64,000 nt of DNA from positions 9,603,001-9,667,000 of the forward strand of contig JARDYH010000002.1 of the NCBI GenBank assembly GCA_029215795.1, read 5' to 3'. The position numbers and the translations under genes are program-made. The notes beneath the pieces are model-generated. The model searched no databases. It was not told the origin of the DNA and saw nothing but the letters and a program-made list of their open reading frames with translations. Each line of letters opens with the position of its first letter. Position 1 is the first letter of the stretch. This DNA comes from Anniella stebbinsi (taxonomy: Eukaryota > Chordata > Lepidosauria > Squamata > Anniellidae). Of the stretch, positions 10,290-21,194 are shown one piece after another.

Positions 10290-10545
10290 GAAAATTATTA
10301 TTATTATTATTATTATTCCATTCATATCCTGCCTTTTTCCTCCAAGGAACCAAAGGTGGCATACATAATCCTCCTCCTCCTCCTCTCCATTTTATCCTCA
10401 CAACAACAACCCTGTGAGGTAGGCTGGGCTGAGAGTCTGTGACTGGCCCAGCCTACCTCACAGGGGGTTTCCATGGCCGAATGTGGACTAGAACCCGGAT
10501 CTCCCGACTCCCAATCCAACACTTTAGCCACTACACCACACTGGC
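10290..10545 (-). mobile_element. Sauria/Squam-type tRNA-derived SINE
   Basis: Read on the minus strand it starts AGCCAGTGTGGTGTAGTGGC, then a box-B-like GGTTCTAGTCC. Next come the GAGGTAGGCTGG body, GTGAGGATAAAATGGAGAGG and a TAATAATAAT tail. Transcription would be by RNA polymerase III from boxes A and B (family knowledge). Compared with the copy at 60697, part of the body has been replaced by an inverted copy of the sequence 17 bases away (see findings). Confidence 0.88.
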
Positions 10546-10909
10546 TAGGGATGTGCAACACAACAAAACCCCAGCTCATTGAGGGTCTCAGAATCCCAAC
10601 ACAAAGCTCATGTCCGTATCGGATTGTGAGCTGTGTTCCTTTTTTCCTTTTGCATTAAAACGTGTGTATTTTCATGTGCATGTTCCCCCACCATTTTGAA
10701 ATGTATGTGCCTTTCTCCCATTGATCAAAGTGAATTCGTGCATGTTTTGCAAATGTCCACATTTTTCAAACACAGTTGTTGTTGCTGTTGAGTGAATTGT
10801 GTTGCAAATGTGCAGCCTTTGACCACAGATCGTGTTTGGGTCCCAGGAGGTACGAACTGTGTAAATTCTGGTGGGAAATGAACTTGAACTAATTTCTCAT
10901 ACATCCCTA
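10546..10909. mobile_element. TAGGGATGTGCAA-terminus MITE (family Y), complete copy
   Basis: It starts TAGGGATGTGCAACACAACA and ends CTCATACATCCCTA, with the TAGGGATGT terminus inverted. The interior is A/T-rich with TGTGCATG and TTTTGCAAATG motifs. It inserted at the 5' end of the SINE at 10290. No clean 8-bp duplication is visible. Confidence 0.65.
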
Positions 10910-10973
10910 GCAGGGACTCGACCGAAGAAAAAGCTTCTTGTGTTGTTGATAAATGGCTACCCACCCCCTCATA

Positions 10974-11046
10974 AGAACGTAAGAAGAGCCCTGCTAGATC
11001 AGAAGAAAGGGGTATCTGGTCCAACACAGTGCTTCCAATGACCCAC
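10974..11046 (-). mobile_element. CR1-type LINE 3'-end fragment (TTCTTATG tail)
   Basis: AAGAACGTAAGAAGAGCCCT, GCTAGATCAGA and GTCCAACACAG are the reverse complement of a CR1-type 3' end also present at 53625-54033. Confidence 0.6.
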
Positions 11047-11287
11047 CAGATGCTTTCAAGAAGCCCCCAAGCAAGACTTGAAGGCAATAACCCTTGCTTC
11101 GCTTTCAAGTGATGTTCAGTAGGCATCTATGCATAGAGGTTTCATAAATCCAGTGTCAAGGGTCGGCATGGTTGGGCCCCTGCTGCGGGCCCAGTGGGGG
11201 CCCACTAACAAGATCCTTGTAGACTTACTCCTCCTCTTCACTGTTATACCATGCTTGTTCATATGACCTACGCTCTGGCTGAGACAG

Positions 11288-11518
11288 TGGCTGAATTTGG
11301 ACAACACGATAGCCAATGGTGGGGTAGTAATCAACTTTACAGTTATTCATCTAGGGGGTACTCCCCACACAACATGGTAATAAATAATTAACTGTGATGT
11401 CGATTAGGATCAGTGCTGAATTGACTATGGCAGCATTCGGATGATACAATAGTCAATACAACTGATGATTGTTTTCCCCACCCCAGTTGCTTATTGTGTC
11501 GTCCGAATTCAGCCAATG
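11288..11518. mobile_element. Palindromic MITE pair (ACACGATAGCCAATGG)
   Basis: GGCTGAATTTGGACAACACG at 11289 and the inverted GTGTCGTCCGAATTCAGCC near 11497-11515 bound a region. It holds further mirrored GATACAATAGTCAATACAAC segments. This may be two nested or adjacent copies. Confidence 0.55.
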
Positions 11519-12827
11519 TGTTAGTGAGAAGGAGAAGGAGATACCACTGCCTACTTGCTCACTGGCTCTCTGTGGTAACAATGATGAGAAATAAGATGAG
11601 GAGCAATAGCAGTTGGCAACAATGGCCGTGAGAAGGGAGACCAACAGAGGAAGGGGAGCCCCCCGAGCGGGCCTTAACCAGGAGCTCTTAAAAACCTGGA
11701 GCCATCATTGGCCATCATGACTAATAGCCATTGCTAGACATTTCCTCCATGAACTTGTTTAATCCCCCTTTAAAGGCATCACTCCCTCTAATACTGAACT
11801 CAGATGGTGAGTGCCATCAAGACTGTAGCCAATACGGGGGCCCTGAGAAACAAGATGGATGTATCAGCATACTTGGGGAAAACCCAAGGTTTTCCAAAAT
11901 ACAACAGAAACCTTTGTGGGGTGGGGGAACCAAGTGAAGGCCCTGAGAAATGTACACACACAGTTGTACTCACACATTGTTCTCAGTCGTAGGTCCTGCT
12001 GAGGCAGCACGATGTAACTGTTACCTGCTGAGCACGCTGTTGCAATATACTATGGATAATTTTGCAAGCAGAGGAATATGTTCCCCCCTTTAGGACGATG
12101 ATGAAGAAAGCAAACAAAAGACAGGAAATTAAAATTTATGCAAACACCAGGGTTCCCAGAGCAACGATAACAGAGCTGTAGTGTACATATAGATGAAGGC
12201 ATAAAAGTTAATGCCATGTGCAACCATTGCAAGCAGAAGACTATGGGATAGGAGGGGTGTGGAGGAGACACCAGGGGCTAGGTTACATTTACTCTGGGAC
12301 CAATAACATCGAATGGACTTTCTGTTGTTAATACTTAAAAAAAAAAAACAGACACAACATTGATTTCATATGTGACCAGAGGAGTGAGGGGGGGAAGGAA
12401 TTTGTTTGCTTGTGAGTATGTGCCTGTGGAGTTATTTGCATTTCATGATGCACAAATGATGCCATTTCACATTATAGATGCCGTAAACAACCAAAGTGGC
12501 CCAATTTGGATTTCAGGGTTTCGGAACGCTGTCAAAGAAGGGTGAGATTGGATGGATGGATGGGAATTTAATAGCAGCAAGAGTTTGCTATATCTGTAGG
12601 CACCCCGACTCAGTAACAAAACAACGCTGGACATCATAATAATGCTACTGACTTTATCATTCTAATTCTAATTCTGGGTCTGTCTGTATATTCCAGTTTC
12701 CAGACTGGACATCTTTTGCATTTGTAGAGATTTCCAGCCCTTCTTTAACCAGTGCTGAACAAATCAAGAAGGTTTTTTCCCCCCACTGTTGACCATGTGT
12801 ATCTGATTTCCCTATTATCATTGGGGA
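11519..12827. other. Intronic stretch without recognised genes
   Basis: No coding frame and no repeat that I can name. The A-rich run at 12338-12349 is simple sequence. Confidence 0.4.
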
Positions 12828-13018
12828 GAGACCACAGCTTGATGGTAGGGTGGAACCTTCTGCTTTGCACACGGAAGGTCCCAGGCTCAATTCCCAGTAT
12901 CTCTAGCTGACAATATCAGATAGCATGATGGGATAAACCTCTACAGGAGGCCCTGGAAAGTCATTGCCAGTCAAAAGGACACATTACTGGATTAGACAGA
13001 CCAATGACTCAGTCTTAC
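12828..13018 (+). mobile_element. tRNA-derived SINE, second type
   Basis: The tRNA-like head reads CACAGCTTGATGGTAG, TTCTGCTTTGCACACGGAAG and box B GGCTCAATTCCCAG. The body has AAAGTCATTGCCAGTCAAAA and ends TTACTGGATTAGACAGACCA. This is the GCTCAGTGGTAGAGCATCTG-type SINE of reptiles (recognised from memory), strongly diverged. Confidence 0.7.
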
Positions 13019-13249
13019 AGCTCAGCATAATGTAGTTTCATACCCCCATGTTATAAGCCCGATTCGGGTGATCAACCCAGCTAGAAAGCAAAAACACGAG
13101 AAGGAGTGCTTTCCGACTTTCTGACTGCAGGTGAAAAGACAATTTGGGGAGGGTGATTTTGAGCTGAAAAGGGATTTTCTTTCACATCCAATCCCAGGCT
13201 TTATTGAGTTAAAAATGCAGTGGGATGGGGGATCACAGGAATCCACATG

Positions 13250-13388
13250 AAGCAGGGTTGGGCAAGCACGTTTGGTCCGTGGGCCAGATTACACCCCTCA
13301 CCAAGTGTATGGGCCAAATGACATCAAGGGAGCAGGGCCCCACTTTGAAACCCCTCCCCCCATGTGTCACCTCCCCCCCACACTTTTA
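13250..13388. mobile_element. Possible hAT (Charlie-like) fragment
   Basis: GCAGGGTTGGGCAAGCACG at the left edge and GTGGGCCAGAT inside resemble the CAGGGGTGGGCAA terminus of hAT elements. No right end is seen. Confidence 0.3.
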
Positions 13389-13389
13389 A

Positions 13390-13390
13390 A

Positions 13391-13444
<54 letters not shown>
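13390..13444. repeat. (ATT)n microsatellite
   Basis: This is an uninterrupted ATT run of about 18 units. Confidence 0.95.
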
Positions 13445-13445
<1 letters not shown>

Positions 13446-13899
13446 TCTGTGTAAAGAGAGGCCCTCTGGCAGAGGGTGAGGAGAATCCCCTTGTTATCTC
13501 CGACAGGATTCTTCTCCCCTCAGGATTCAGCCCCAGCACAGGTTGGATCAGGCCTGGAGGTCAGACATTGCCCTCCCTAATGAAAAAATGTGGTTTGCGG
13601 CTTATCCCACCCCCCACCCCCCAATATGCTATGATCTCGTATCAGGGAATACTTCCATTTCTGTTTACCCATTCAAAGAAAAAACAAAAGACAAATGAGA
13701 GGAAACAAGATGCAGCCCAGACGGATCTTCCATACAGGGTTGCTAGGAACATAACGTAACCACCGGTAGGAGGAGAGTTTGATATCAGCAGTAGAAAGTA
13801 GAAAGTGTTTTGGGGGCGGTTTTGCAGGGTACTCAGGTCTCCATGATGGCAACACATGATAAGCAGTCACACCCTTGAGTTACGCCTCCCTCCCCATGA

Positions 13900-14310
13900 T
13901 ATTTTACATTTATTTTGTGCCCAAAACTGTACAAAACACATGGGTGACCAAAAAAACACCAACAAAAAAAACCCCTTCTGCCCAGAGGCTTTGCAGTTAT
14001 TTTACACTTGTTAATTCAATCTTCAGACTTTACTGGTGATTAAACCATTTCCCCCTCAGACGTGCAAGAAGAACCAGTTGTAAGTTAATGTATTTCCTTA
14101 ACCAAAGAGAAGGAATCAAAAGCTTTATCGCTCCAGAGTATTAATGGAAAGATAAAGACTCAATGTATATTATTTCTCCTCTCTGTGTAGATAAGGCAAA
14201 CATACGTTTTAGCGATAAATCAGCATTAAACCTTGAATTGACTTGGATAATGTAACAAAGCCAAGGGTTCAGAAAAGTGCTCAGCAGCGATCTAAAAGTT
14301 TGCACTCCTC
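13900..14310. promoter_or_regulatory. Candidate conserved non-coding element
   Basis: This repeat-free A/T-rich segment contains GAGTATTAATGGAAAGATAA, TTTAGCGATAAATCAGCATT and other homeodomain- and GATA-like cores. It is flanked by repeats on both sides. Conservation is not testable here. Confidence 0.3.
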
Positions 14311-14379
14311 ATTGAACTAAGCGAGACTTCTTTCCGAGTAAACATGCTTAGGGTGAGGCTGAATGAGGGGTGTACATGA

Positions 14380-14788
14380 GGTTCAGAGGAGGGCAGCGAG
14401 GATGATCAGAGACTGAAAGAACTGGGCTTGTTTAGCCTGGAGAAAGAGAAGACTGAGGGGAGACACGATAGCACTCTTCAAATACTTGAAAGGTTGTCAC
14501 ACAGAGGAGGGCCAGGATCTCTTCTCCATCATCCCAGAGTGCAGGATGCAGAATAATGGGCTGAAGTTAAAGGAAGCCAGATTCTGTCCGGACATCAGGA
14601 AAAACTTCCTGACTGTTAGAGCAGTACGACAATGGAACCCATGACCTAGGGAGGTCATGGGCTTTCCCACACTGGAGGCTTTCAAGATGCATCTGGACAG
14701 CCATCAGGCAGGTATGCTTTAAGATGGATTCTTACATTGAGCAGCCTTAAAGTCCCCTTCCAACTCTACTATTCTATGATTCTGTGAT
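14380..14788 (+). mobile_element. CR1 LINE 3' end, internally deleted
   Basis: GTTCAGAGGAGGGCAGCGAG jumps straight to AGACTGAAAGAACTGGGCTT, losing about 35 bases that other copies keep. The rest runs through GGTTGTCACACAGAGGAGGG to TATTCTATGATTCTGTGATT. Confidence 0.85.
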
Positions 14789-16089
14789 TAGGCTGAAAAA
14801 GTGTATATCCTCAACCCTGTAGCGGGAATGTTTCTTTCAGGGTTCAAGCTAGCTAGCCATGTTGCCACAGCTGACTAGTGGTTCAAACGTGCCAATTCAC
14901 AATTGTGACTGAAGCATGTTGCTGAACCACCGTCGTGATAAAAATGGTGCTTGTGTTTTGTGATAAAGGAATGCCATTCTTTTATCAAGAGTAGCCCTAT
15001 TCAGTCATTCAGGGACTCTATAGGATCAGCATACTAGGAGAAGGAGCTCTCGAGCTCTGCCCCACACACACTCCTTGTGCATTTTTGTCACGCTGTATTC
15101 GTGTACTGGAGCCTTTCTTCAGGCCGCTTCCCCACACAAGTACAGGGCAATGGAAACACATGAGGAGGAGACAGTTCTATATGGAGACCTTGAATGCCTG
15201 AATAGGGCTAGTGTCTCTTGAAAATCTGAAAAGGGGACTGTATCAGCTTTTCTTGAAGTCAACCGATGGGCCCAACGAAGTAGAAAGGAAAAATGCATTT
15301 AACCTCATTAGTTTCAGCGAGGCTGGCTCCACGCAATCCATCAGGGCTCTGAGGAAGAGAGGACTGTTTCCACATCCTATTTGCATAATAGATGGGATGT
15401 GAAACGAGTCCTAGGGAAAGAGAAGGCGCCCTGAAGGGACTAAAGTTTATCATCAAGCGTAAGAGCTGTTTTAGATCGTTGCATTGAATTCCCACTAACA
15501 AGGAGACAAATTAATTGTCTCCATTGCTGTATCAACCCCCAGCAAGAACAAGAACCAAAAAAATAAAGAAAAGAAATAGGTTGGTTTGATTTCAGCAGAG
15601 GAAAGGGACAATTTGCAGGCTGCTTGATGGTACCAGAAGGAGGTGGGAGATAAGCGCATCTTTACCTCCCAGCATCCATGTGCTGGCACACTGGCCTCTT
15701 TGCTGCTTCTTTCAGGAGCTGGCCTCTGTTCTAATCTGATATTGGGCTTCAGCTTTATTAGTGAGGCAAGTGAATCGACTCTATCAGACAGGCCTCAGGA
15801 CATCCAGGAATTGATCATCCAGCAGCAATAACCACTTGCTGTTTATTAGCTGGGGAGTTCATCACTATCACTTCTCTTCATCCAATTCCTAAGAGGCTTC
15901 TCAAAGCTATCATTGTGGCATTCGTTCTTCTGGGTGTACCGGGGAGATACAGATCGGGAGATCTAGCTAATGATGGCTCCTACACACTCTTCCCTTCCCT
16001 TCCCCTCCCTCCCCCTCTTTCTCTCTCGGCAGAATTTAGAACAGGGATAACTGATGTTTTCATCACAGAGGGACACAATATGAGCAAGG

Positions 16090-16155
16090 GAGCTACAGCT
16101 AATTTGCATGTGATTAACATAATTTGCATGACATTAAACAATGCTTTTCAGCTGC
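16090..16155. promoter_or_regulatory. Paired octamer (POU) motifs with SOX-like site
   Basis: AATTTGCATGTGATTAACAT is followed 24 bases downstream by AATTTGCATGACATTAAACA and then ACAATG. Both contain the exact octamer ATTTGCAT, and ACAAT(G) is a SOX core. This arrangement suggests an enhancer, as inference only. Confidence 0.35.
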
Positions 16156-16288
16156 CAAGCAACTTCTGTAGACCCGTTGAACTTACTCTACAATATTCTT
16201 CATTTTAACACATTACATTTATTGGGGGGAGTGCAGGAAAAATTACATTCCATACAGGTATAAAACAAAACTGTCTCTAACTCGCATA

Positions 16289-16326
16289 TACACACACACA
16301 CACACACACCACCACCACCACCACCA
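16289..16326. repeat. Compound (CA)n(CCA)n microsatellite
   Basis: The CA run switches to CCA (ACC) units. Confidence 0.95.
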
Positions 16327-16357
16327 TTTAGCACAAAAGATACATTTTAATTGTGTT

Positions 16358-16529
16358 TAGGGTAACTGTATGGAAAGGAGGGCAGGGCTCCTGTATCTTT
16401 AGCAGTCGCATTGAAAAGGAAATTGCACCAAGTCCTGCAGGCATACAAACGGCACCTGCTGAAATTCTCTTTTCTATGCAACAGCTAAAGATACAGGAGC
16501 CCTATCCTCCTTTCCATATGGTCACCCTA
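16358..16529. mobile_element. 172-bp short form of the GGTGACCATATGG MITE
   Basis: The termini TAGGGTAACTGTATGGAAAG and TTCCATATGGTCACCCTA match the 320-bp MITE family. The interior holds only one arm pair around TGCAGGCATACAAACGGCAC. It looks like a monomer of the element that occurs as a ~320-bp dimer at 33296. No exact target duplication is seen. Confidence 0.7.
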
Positions 16530-16654
16530 GTGTCGCTTCACCCTAAATTATCACCAGTTGTGTAAAACTGTGATTTGCACAGTAAAGAAATGACTGTACA
16601 TGGTCTAAAACCTTTTAACCATGGCACAATAATCCCACTATGCAAGACTTTACG

Positions 16655-16725
16655 GCACAGTCCTATATGCCTGTAATACTCAGAATTGCATCTCGGTGAG
16701 TACAATGGGGCTTTACTCATTGATA
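16655..16725. mobile_element. Short GGGCTTTACTC / ACAGTCCTATATGC repeat fragment
   Basis: It belongs to the family of short palindromes seen at 36300, 43690 and 51035 (CAATGGGGCTTACTCC). Confidence 0.4.
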
Positions 16726-17169
16726 AATTAGTATGGCAGGGCTGGACCATGTGTGACCAAGGGATCAGTTTCAAAAGCCATCTGCAAGTGATCAGTTCAG
16801 ACCTCCCCTGGCAGCCCGCTGGTGGGAATACTGTCAGTGAGAGAAAGAGCAATTGAAGAGGGGTGGCCCCTCCCACTTTTGGCTCTGGCCACACCCACTA
16901 CTGGCTTCAGCCCCTCTCACCACCAGCATGCAGTCCCTGAAAAATTGTCCCTTAGGTAATGCAGCCCTCAACAGCAGGGGGAAAGACCAGTTCCCCACTC
17001 CTAGGATGTAGAATGAAGGACCAAATTGCACCTGACACTGGAAATTCATGATTGGATATCCTGCTGGCTTAATGCTTACTTTCAAGCCTAATTAAACAGG
17101 CCTTTGGCCTATTAGCAGGTCTGTTGGATTGAGTGCTGTTTTATTCTGTTATTGGTATATTTTAAATCG

Positions 17170-17295
17170 TGTCTTTTAATGTATTCTTTACTTCATGTTT
17201 TCATCAGGTTTTTGTTTATCTGTGATTGTAAGCTGCTTTGAATGCCATTTTCTTAGTAGAAAGGCAGGGCACATAAACATATAAAAGAGAAGCTG
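17170..17295 (+). mobile_element. L2-like LINE 3' tail
   Basis: ATTGTAAGCTGCTTTGAATG and GAAAGGCAGGGCACATAAA match the 3'-terminal motif TTGTAAGCTGCC...AGAAAGGC seen at 31530-31600. Confidence 0.55.
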
Positions 17296-17384
17296 TTCTA
17301 GGTTGGCGCTTGGTGTGGAAAGGCTCTGATTTGGATAAGAGTAATGATGGTGAGAGAGGAGGCGTTTAACCCTTGCACTGTCTT

Positions 17385-17515
17385 CCTAATCTGCCCCCTA
17401 GATGTTTTAGACTTCAACTCCCAGCAGCCCCAGCTACCATGGCCAGTGGTCAAGAATGCCGAGAGTTGTCATCTCAGACATCTGGTGGGAACCAGGTTTG
17501 GGGAAGCAGTCCTAA
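17385..17515. mobile_element. Palindromic MITE (ACTTCAACTCCCAGCAGCCC)
   Basis: TAGATGTTTTAGACTTCAAC with CTCCCAGCAGCC is mirrored by GAGAGTTGTCATCTCAGACA and TCTGGTGGGAACCAGG. This is a common amniote short palindromic element (GGACTACAACTCCCATCAT type). Confidence 0.6.
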
Positions 17516-17944
17516 TCTAAACCTCTCCAAAGCAAAAGTGCTGATAGCGCTGGTATGGAAGCTACTTGCCTGAGACAAGCATTGAGTTTGGATTGGAGCT
17601 ATTTGAAGTGTTGGGTTTCTGTTTTGTTTTGTTTTTAAGTTGGAGATCATAGTTCTCCTTCCTGATGTCTCATCGTGCCTTAAGAGATGGACAGTAAAGA
17701 GTTTCTTGATGGTGAATTGGACTCCATTCCTTTCCTTTTGGAATTTAAAGTTTAACGCTAATGAGTATGTTAATCTGATTATTATGTTACGCTTTAATAT
17801 TATTACATTATAAATTTTTGTGCTAGAAATGGGGCGTTTATATTGTAGCTTCCTCAGTCTCCTTTGCATGAGAATAGTGTCAGATTGGTTGCAAAACTTG
17901 CCATCAGAACTTGTACTTGTGTAGTGTGCCACAGCAGGATTATG

Positions 17945-18115
17945 CAGTTTTAATTCTCCTACCCCAGCTTTCCCCAGTTTGGTACCTTCCAGATACTTCG
18001 GACTACAGTGCCCATAATTCCCAGCCAGCATGGCCAATGGGTATTATGGAAGTTGCAGTCTCCACCGGGAAGGCTGAACTGTTCTGTTGTTTCCTTCAGT
18101 GTGGGGGTTAGATCC
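17945..18115. mobile_element. Palindromic MITE (GGACTACAGTGCCCATAAT)
   Basis: This is the same family as 17385-17515. CAGATACTTCGGACTACAGT and CCAGCCAGCATGGCCAATGG are mirrored by GTATTATGGAAGTTGCAGTC. Confidence 0.6.
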
Positions 18116-18365
18116 AGATTTAAACTGGATCAGCTGTTCTGGAGGAAGTGGATTTCTCGGCTCCCTCCTTCTCACAGCAAGTCCTGCAGAGAGTTAGGAG
18201 ACCCTGTTGAATTGGGGGTTGCCGAAAAATCAGGCAGAGATTCCTTCCATGAGCAGAGCCCTTCCTTCAGAGAAGGCAGATCCTGTAGTGTTAGCAATAT
18301 GGGTTAGAGAATGGGTTAGCTGATTGTCACGCAGTGAAACGTCTCCCTCATAGTGCTGTGTGAAC

Positions 18366-19375
18366 TAGGGATGTGCACGGACCCCCTGGATCGGATCGGG
18401 ACCCGGATCGGGACCTCCAATTTTGTCATGGATCGGTTCGGACAAAATCGGAGGCCCCCCGGACCGGATCGAGTCCGATCCCGATCCAAAAATCGTAAAT
18501 TTTTGGATCGGCCGCCATTTTTTTCCCCATAGACTTGCAAAATGGCAGCGGGTGGGTGAGGGGGGGCCTAACTCCCTCCCCTGTGGATGGCCCCGGCAGG
18601 TAAGCCCCCTCCCCTGCGCTCCCTACCCCCCCTGGGGCCGTCCGCTTCCATCTGCTGGCGCCCGCGGGCGCCCGCGGATAGAAGCGGACGGCTCCGGGGG
18701 GGGGGTAAGCCCCCTTCCCTGCCACTGCTTACCTGTTAGGGCCGTTCACTCCCGTCCGGCGCCGGCGGCTACCGCCAGCTGTTTTTGCGGCTTGCTCTAG
18801 AGTAGCGCGCCGGGTGATCACCCGGCGCGCCACCCTGGAGCAGGCCGCGGAGCCCGCTGGTAGTAGCCGCCAGCGCCGGACGGGAGCGGACGGGCCGGAA
18901 AGGTAAGGGCCCCCCTCCTCCCCTCCGCGCGCCCCCTGCTTACCTTCCCGGCCCGTCCGCTCCCGTCCGGCGCCGGCGGCTACTACCAGCGGGCTCCGCG
19001 GCCTGCTCTAGAGTAGCGCGCCGGGTGATGACATCACCCGGCGCGCCACCCTGGAGCAGGCCGCGGAGCCCGCTGGTAGTAGCCGCCAGCGCCGGACGGG
19101 AGCGGACGGGCCGGAAAGGTAAGGGCCCCCCTCCTCCCGCCCCCTCCTCCCCCCCCCCCCGCTGTCCACTTTCATCGGCAGGCGCCTGCTGGCGCCCGCC
19201 AATGGAAGCGGCAGTGGGTGCCCGCCGATCCGCCGAACCGGTTCGGAGCCTTTTCGGACTGGTTCGGATTGGATCGGCCGATCCAGCTGTCGGATCGGAA
19301 ATCGGATAATTTATCCGATTTCCCACTGGACCGGACTCGGATCATGGATTGGGTCCGATCCAGTGCACATCCCTA
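18366..19375. mobile_element. Fold-back hAT-like non-autonomous element, copy 2
   Basis: This copy is 1,010 bp with termini TAGGGATGTGCAC / GTGCACATCCCTA. The flanking duplications GTGTGAAC (18358-18365) and GTGCGAAC (19376-19383) differ at one base. The 4951-4976-type palindrome of copy 1 is shortened here to AGACTTGCAAAATGGC. Two palindromic modules lie at about 18728-18905 (centre GGTGATCACC) and 18941-19118 (centre GATGACATC). CTTACC...GGTAAG edges are kept. Confidence 0.9.
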
Positions 19376-19501
19376 GTGCGAACCAGCAAAATTTAAGCTC
19401 GCCAAAATTCTCGGAATTCCATCTCAGTGCTTGTTCTGACTGGAATCCATATCAGATTGCAAGCTTTATTTATTCTTTTCCTTTTCACATGAAAATCCCT
19501 G

Positions 19502-20493
19502 TGTGCTGTGATTCCAAGCCCTCCTGCCGAGATGTGAGACAATCAAGAGGTCTGTTGTGCAATCCACAATGGTTTATTCGGTAAACAGACGTCTCTTCAC
19601 ACCTGAAGGGAGTGTGAATACTAAGAGCTATCCTCTAAGATTAATTAGCCTAACAAAGCAAGGCCGTTGCTATCATCTAATTGGACAGTTTCCCACAGTG
19701 CCCAACAGGCATTTTCTGAATCCCGCATTCAGGGAGGGTCTTCCAGTTGAAACCTCTGCCGAGTGGCCGACCTCACAGGCTGTCGTAATTCACCAGCGTT
19801 AACTAGATAAGCAGGAGGGAAACGTCAATAAACAGCCTGTGATCAAAAGCCAAAGTATCCATCAGAAACCAGGTCAAACAACACTGGGTTCAGGAATGCA
19901 CCAAAGAGTAGTCAGAGTCTGGACCAAGGTCAGGTCATGTCCAGGCAAGATCAAGGAATTAGTATGCAAGCGACAAAAACGAAGCACCAAGAACAATAGT
20001 TGTTTCCAGCCCCGCCTATCGCTGCTGGCATGTCTTTTATCGGGATGATGATGATGATTAGGAATTGCGGTCACTGCCTTGGCCTGCAGCTGGCTTCTGC
20101 CTGTGAAGGCCACTTCCCGATACTCCCAAGCTCAGCTGTTCCTCCTTTCTGTTTAATCCCTCAAACTGAAACATAACACAGATCACCTCCCACCTCCTCT
20201 CAACTCCGCCTGCTTGACCTTGCTGCAGACACTGTGGTCTATCAACTCTGATGTTCCTTCCCCCTCTCACAAAGACTGAGTTCCCTGGGAGGCAGGGTGT
20301 TCTCTGCACCTGGGCATCCTGTCCGATAAGCTCCTGGAAAGATTCTTCCTTGAATACTGGAGAGTCTTGAAGAATCTCCTCCCCTGCTTCCTGTCTTGAT
20401 TGATATACATCTCCTTTTTCTTCAACCTCTGAGTCCAATTGAGGCTGTGAAAACCCATCCCTCACACTAGGGAGAATGGGCCTGATCCTGACA
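19502..20493 (-). mobile_element. Probable solo LTR (endogenous retrovirus or LTR retrotransposon)
   Basis: On the minus strand it begins TGTCAGGATCAGGCCCATTC. It carries an AATAAA signal at 19573-19578 followed by about 70 bases resembling R-U5, and ends near ATCACAGCACACA. TG...CA ends, length (~990 bp) and a poly(A) signal near the 3' end fit an LTR. No internal gag/pol/env sequence is present and no clean target duplication was found. It sits inside family Y sequence. Confidence 0.55.
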
Positions 20494-20727
20494 GTGCATA
20501 TTTCTTTGTGTATTTTTCCATTATCAGTTCTGTGAATTGTAACATTATCCAAAAGTATGCTTTTTCCATATGCATTTTTCAAATGTACACATGCATTTTT
20601 TTGAGGGCCCGTGCATCACATTCCAAGTTCAAAAATGTACGGACAGAGTCCATGTTCAGTCCAGAATGTGCAAATTGGGTAAATCCTGATCGAAAACAAA
20701 CTGAAACAAATTTTTCATACATTCCCA

Positions 20728-21190
20728 CCCACGATCCTGGGTTTTGTGGCTATAGTGCTAAGTATCAGTCTTAAAAGTGCTGATGCTCACTTCCCTTGCC
20801 CTAACTAGGATGTTGCTGCACCTGCAAGAAGATCAAAAGGATTGTGTTCTCTGTATTTTAAAATTTTCATTATTTCAAAGTGACTGTGCATGAGATATGG
20901 GGCAGAGTGAGCATTACTTTAAGGAGAAGAATTACTTCTCTTTGCTGCATTTATCAAATAGTAATTCCACTCTCACTTCTGAACTATGAAGCAAGCCATT
21001 GCTCTCAATGATCCACTGAAGACCAGTCTTCTCTTCTTTCCTTTACTCCTCCTTTTCCAAAGAGATTTCCCAGATACCATTTTTCGTCTTACTCTTTATT
21101 CAAGATAGTAATCAAAATGCAAATGATCAGACCCAACTAACCTTGTGAAGTGCATTGTGTTGCAAATGCAGCGCATAACTAAATTTTAAA
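20728..21190. other. Intronic stretch without recognised features
   Basis: Nothing recognised. Confidence 0.4.
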
Positions 21191-21194
21191 AGTG

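Larger units (their letters stand above)
14789..16357. other. Intronic stretch without recognised genes
   Basis: No gene is seen. 15750-15900 and 16085-16215 look like single-copy sequence; the latter is listed separately. A CT-rich run lies at 15986-16028 and a (CA)n(CCA)n microsatellite at 16289-16326. Confidence 0.4.
18351..20727. mobile_element. Family Y element split by two later insertions
   Basis: Y sequence starts TAGTGCTGTGTGAAC (18351), resumes at 19376 as GTGCGAACCAGCAAA, runs to about 19503, resumes at 20494 with GTGCATATTTCTTTGTG, and ends TTTTCATACATTCCCA. The same order of motifs is found uninterrupted at 10546-10909. The two insertions are the fold-back element (18366-19375) and a probable solo LTR (about 19502-20493). 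Confidence 0.65.

Noticed and set aside
10480..10545. tRNA gene on the minus strand
   Set aside because: The tRNA-like head belongs to a SINE and has no intact cloverleaf acceptor stem. The heads at 12830, 24990 and 60700 were rejected for the same reason.
20058..20582. 174-residue minus-strand frame
   Set aside because: It lies wholly in the probable solo LTR and its edge. There is no retroviral or cellular protein motif.
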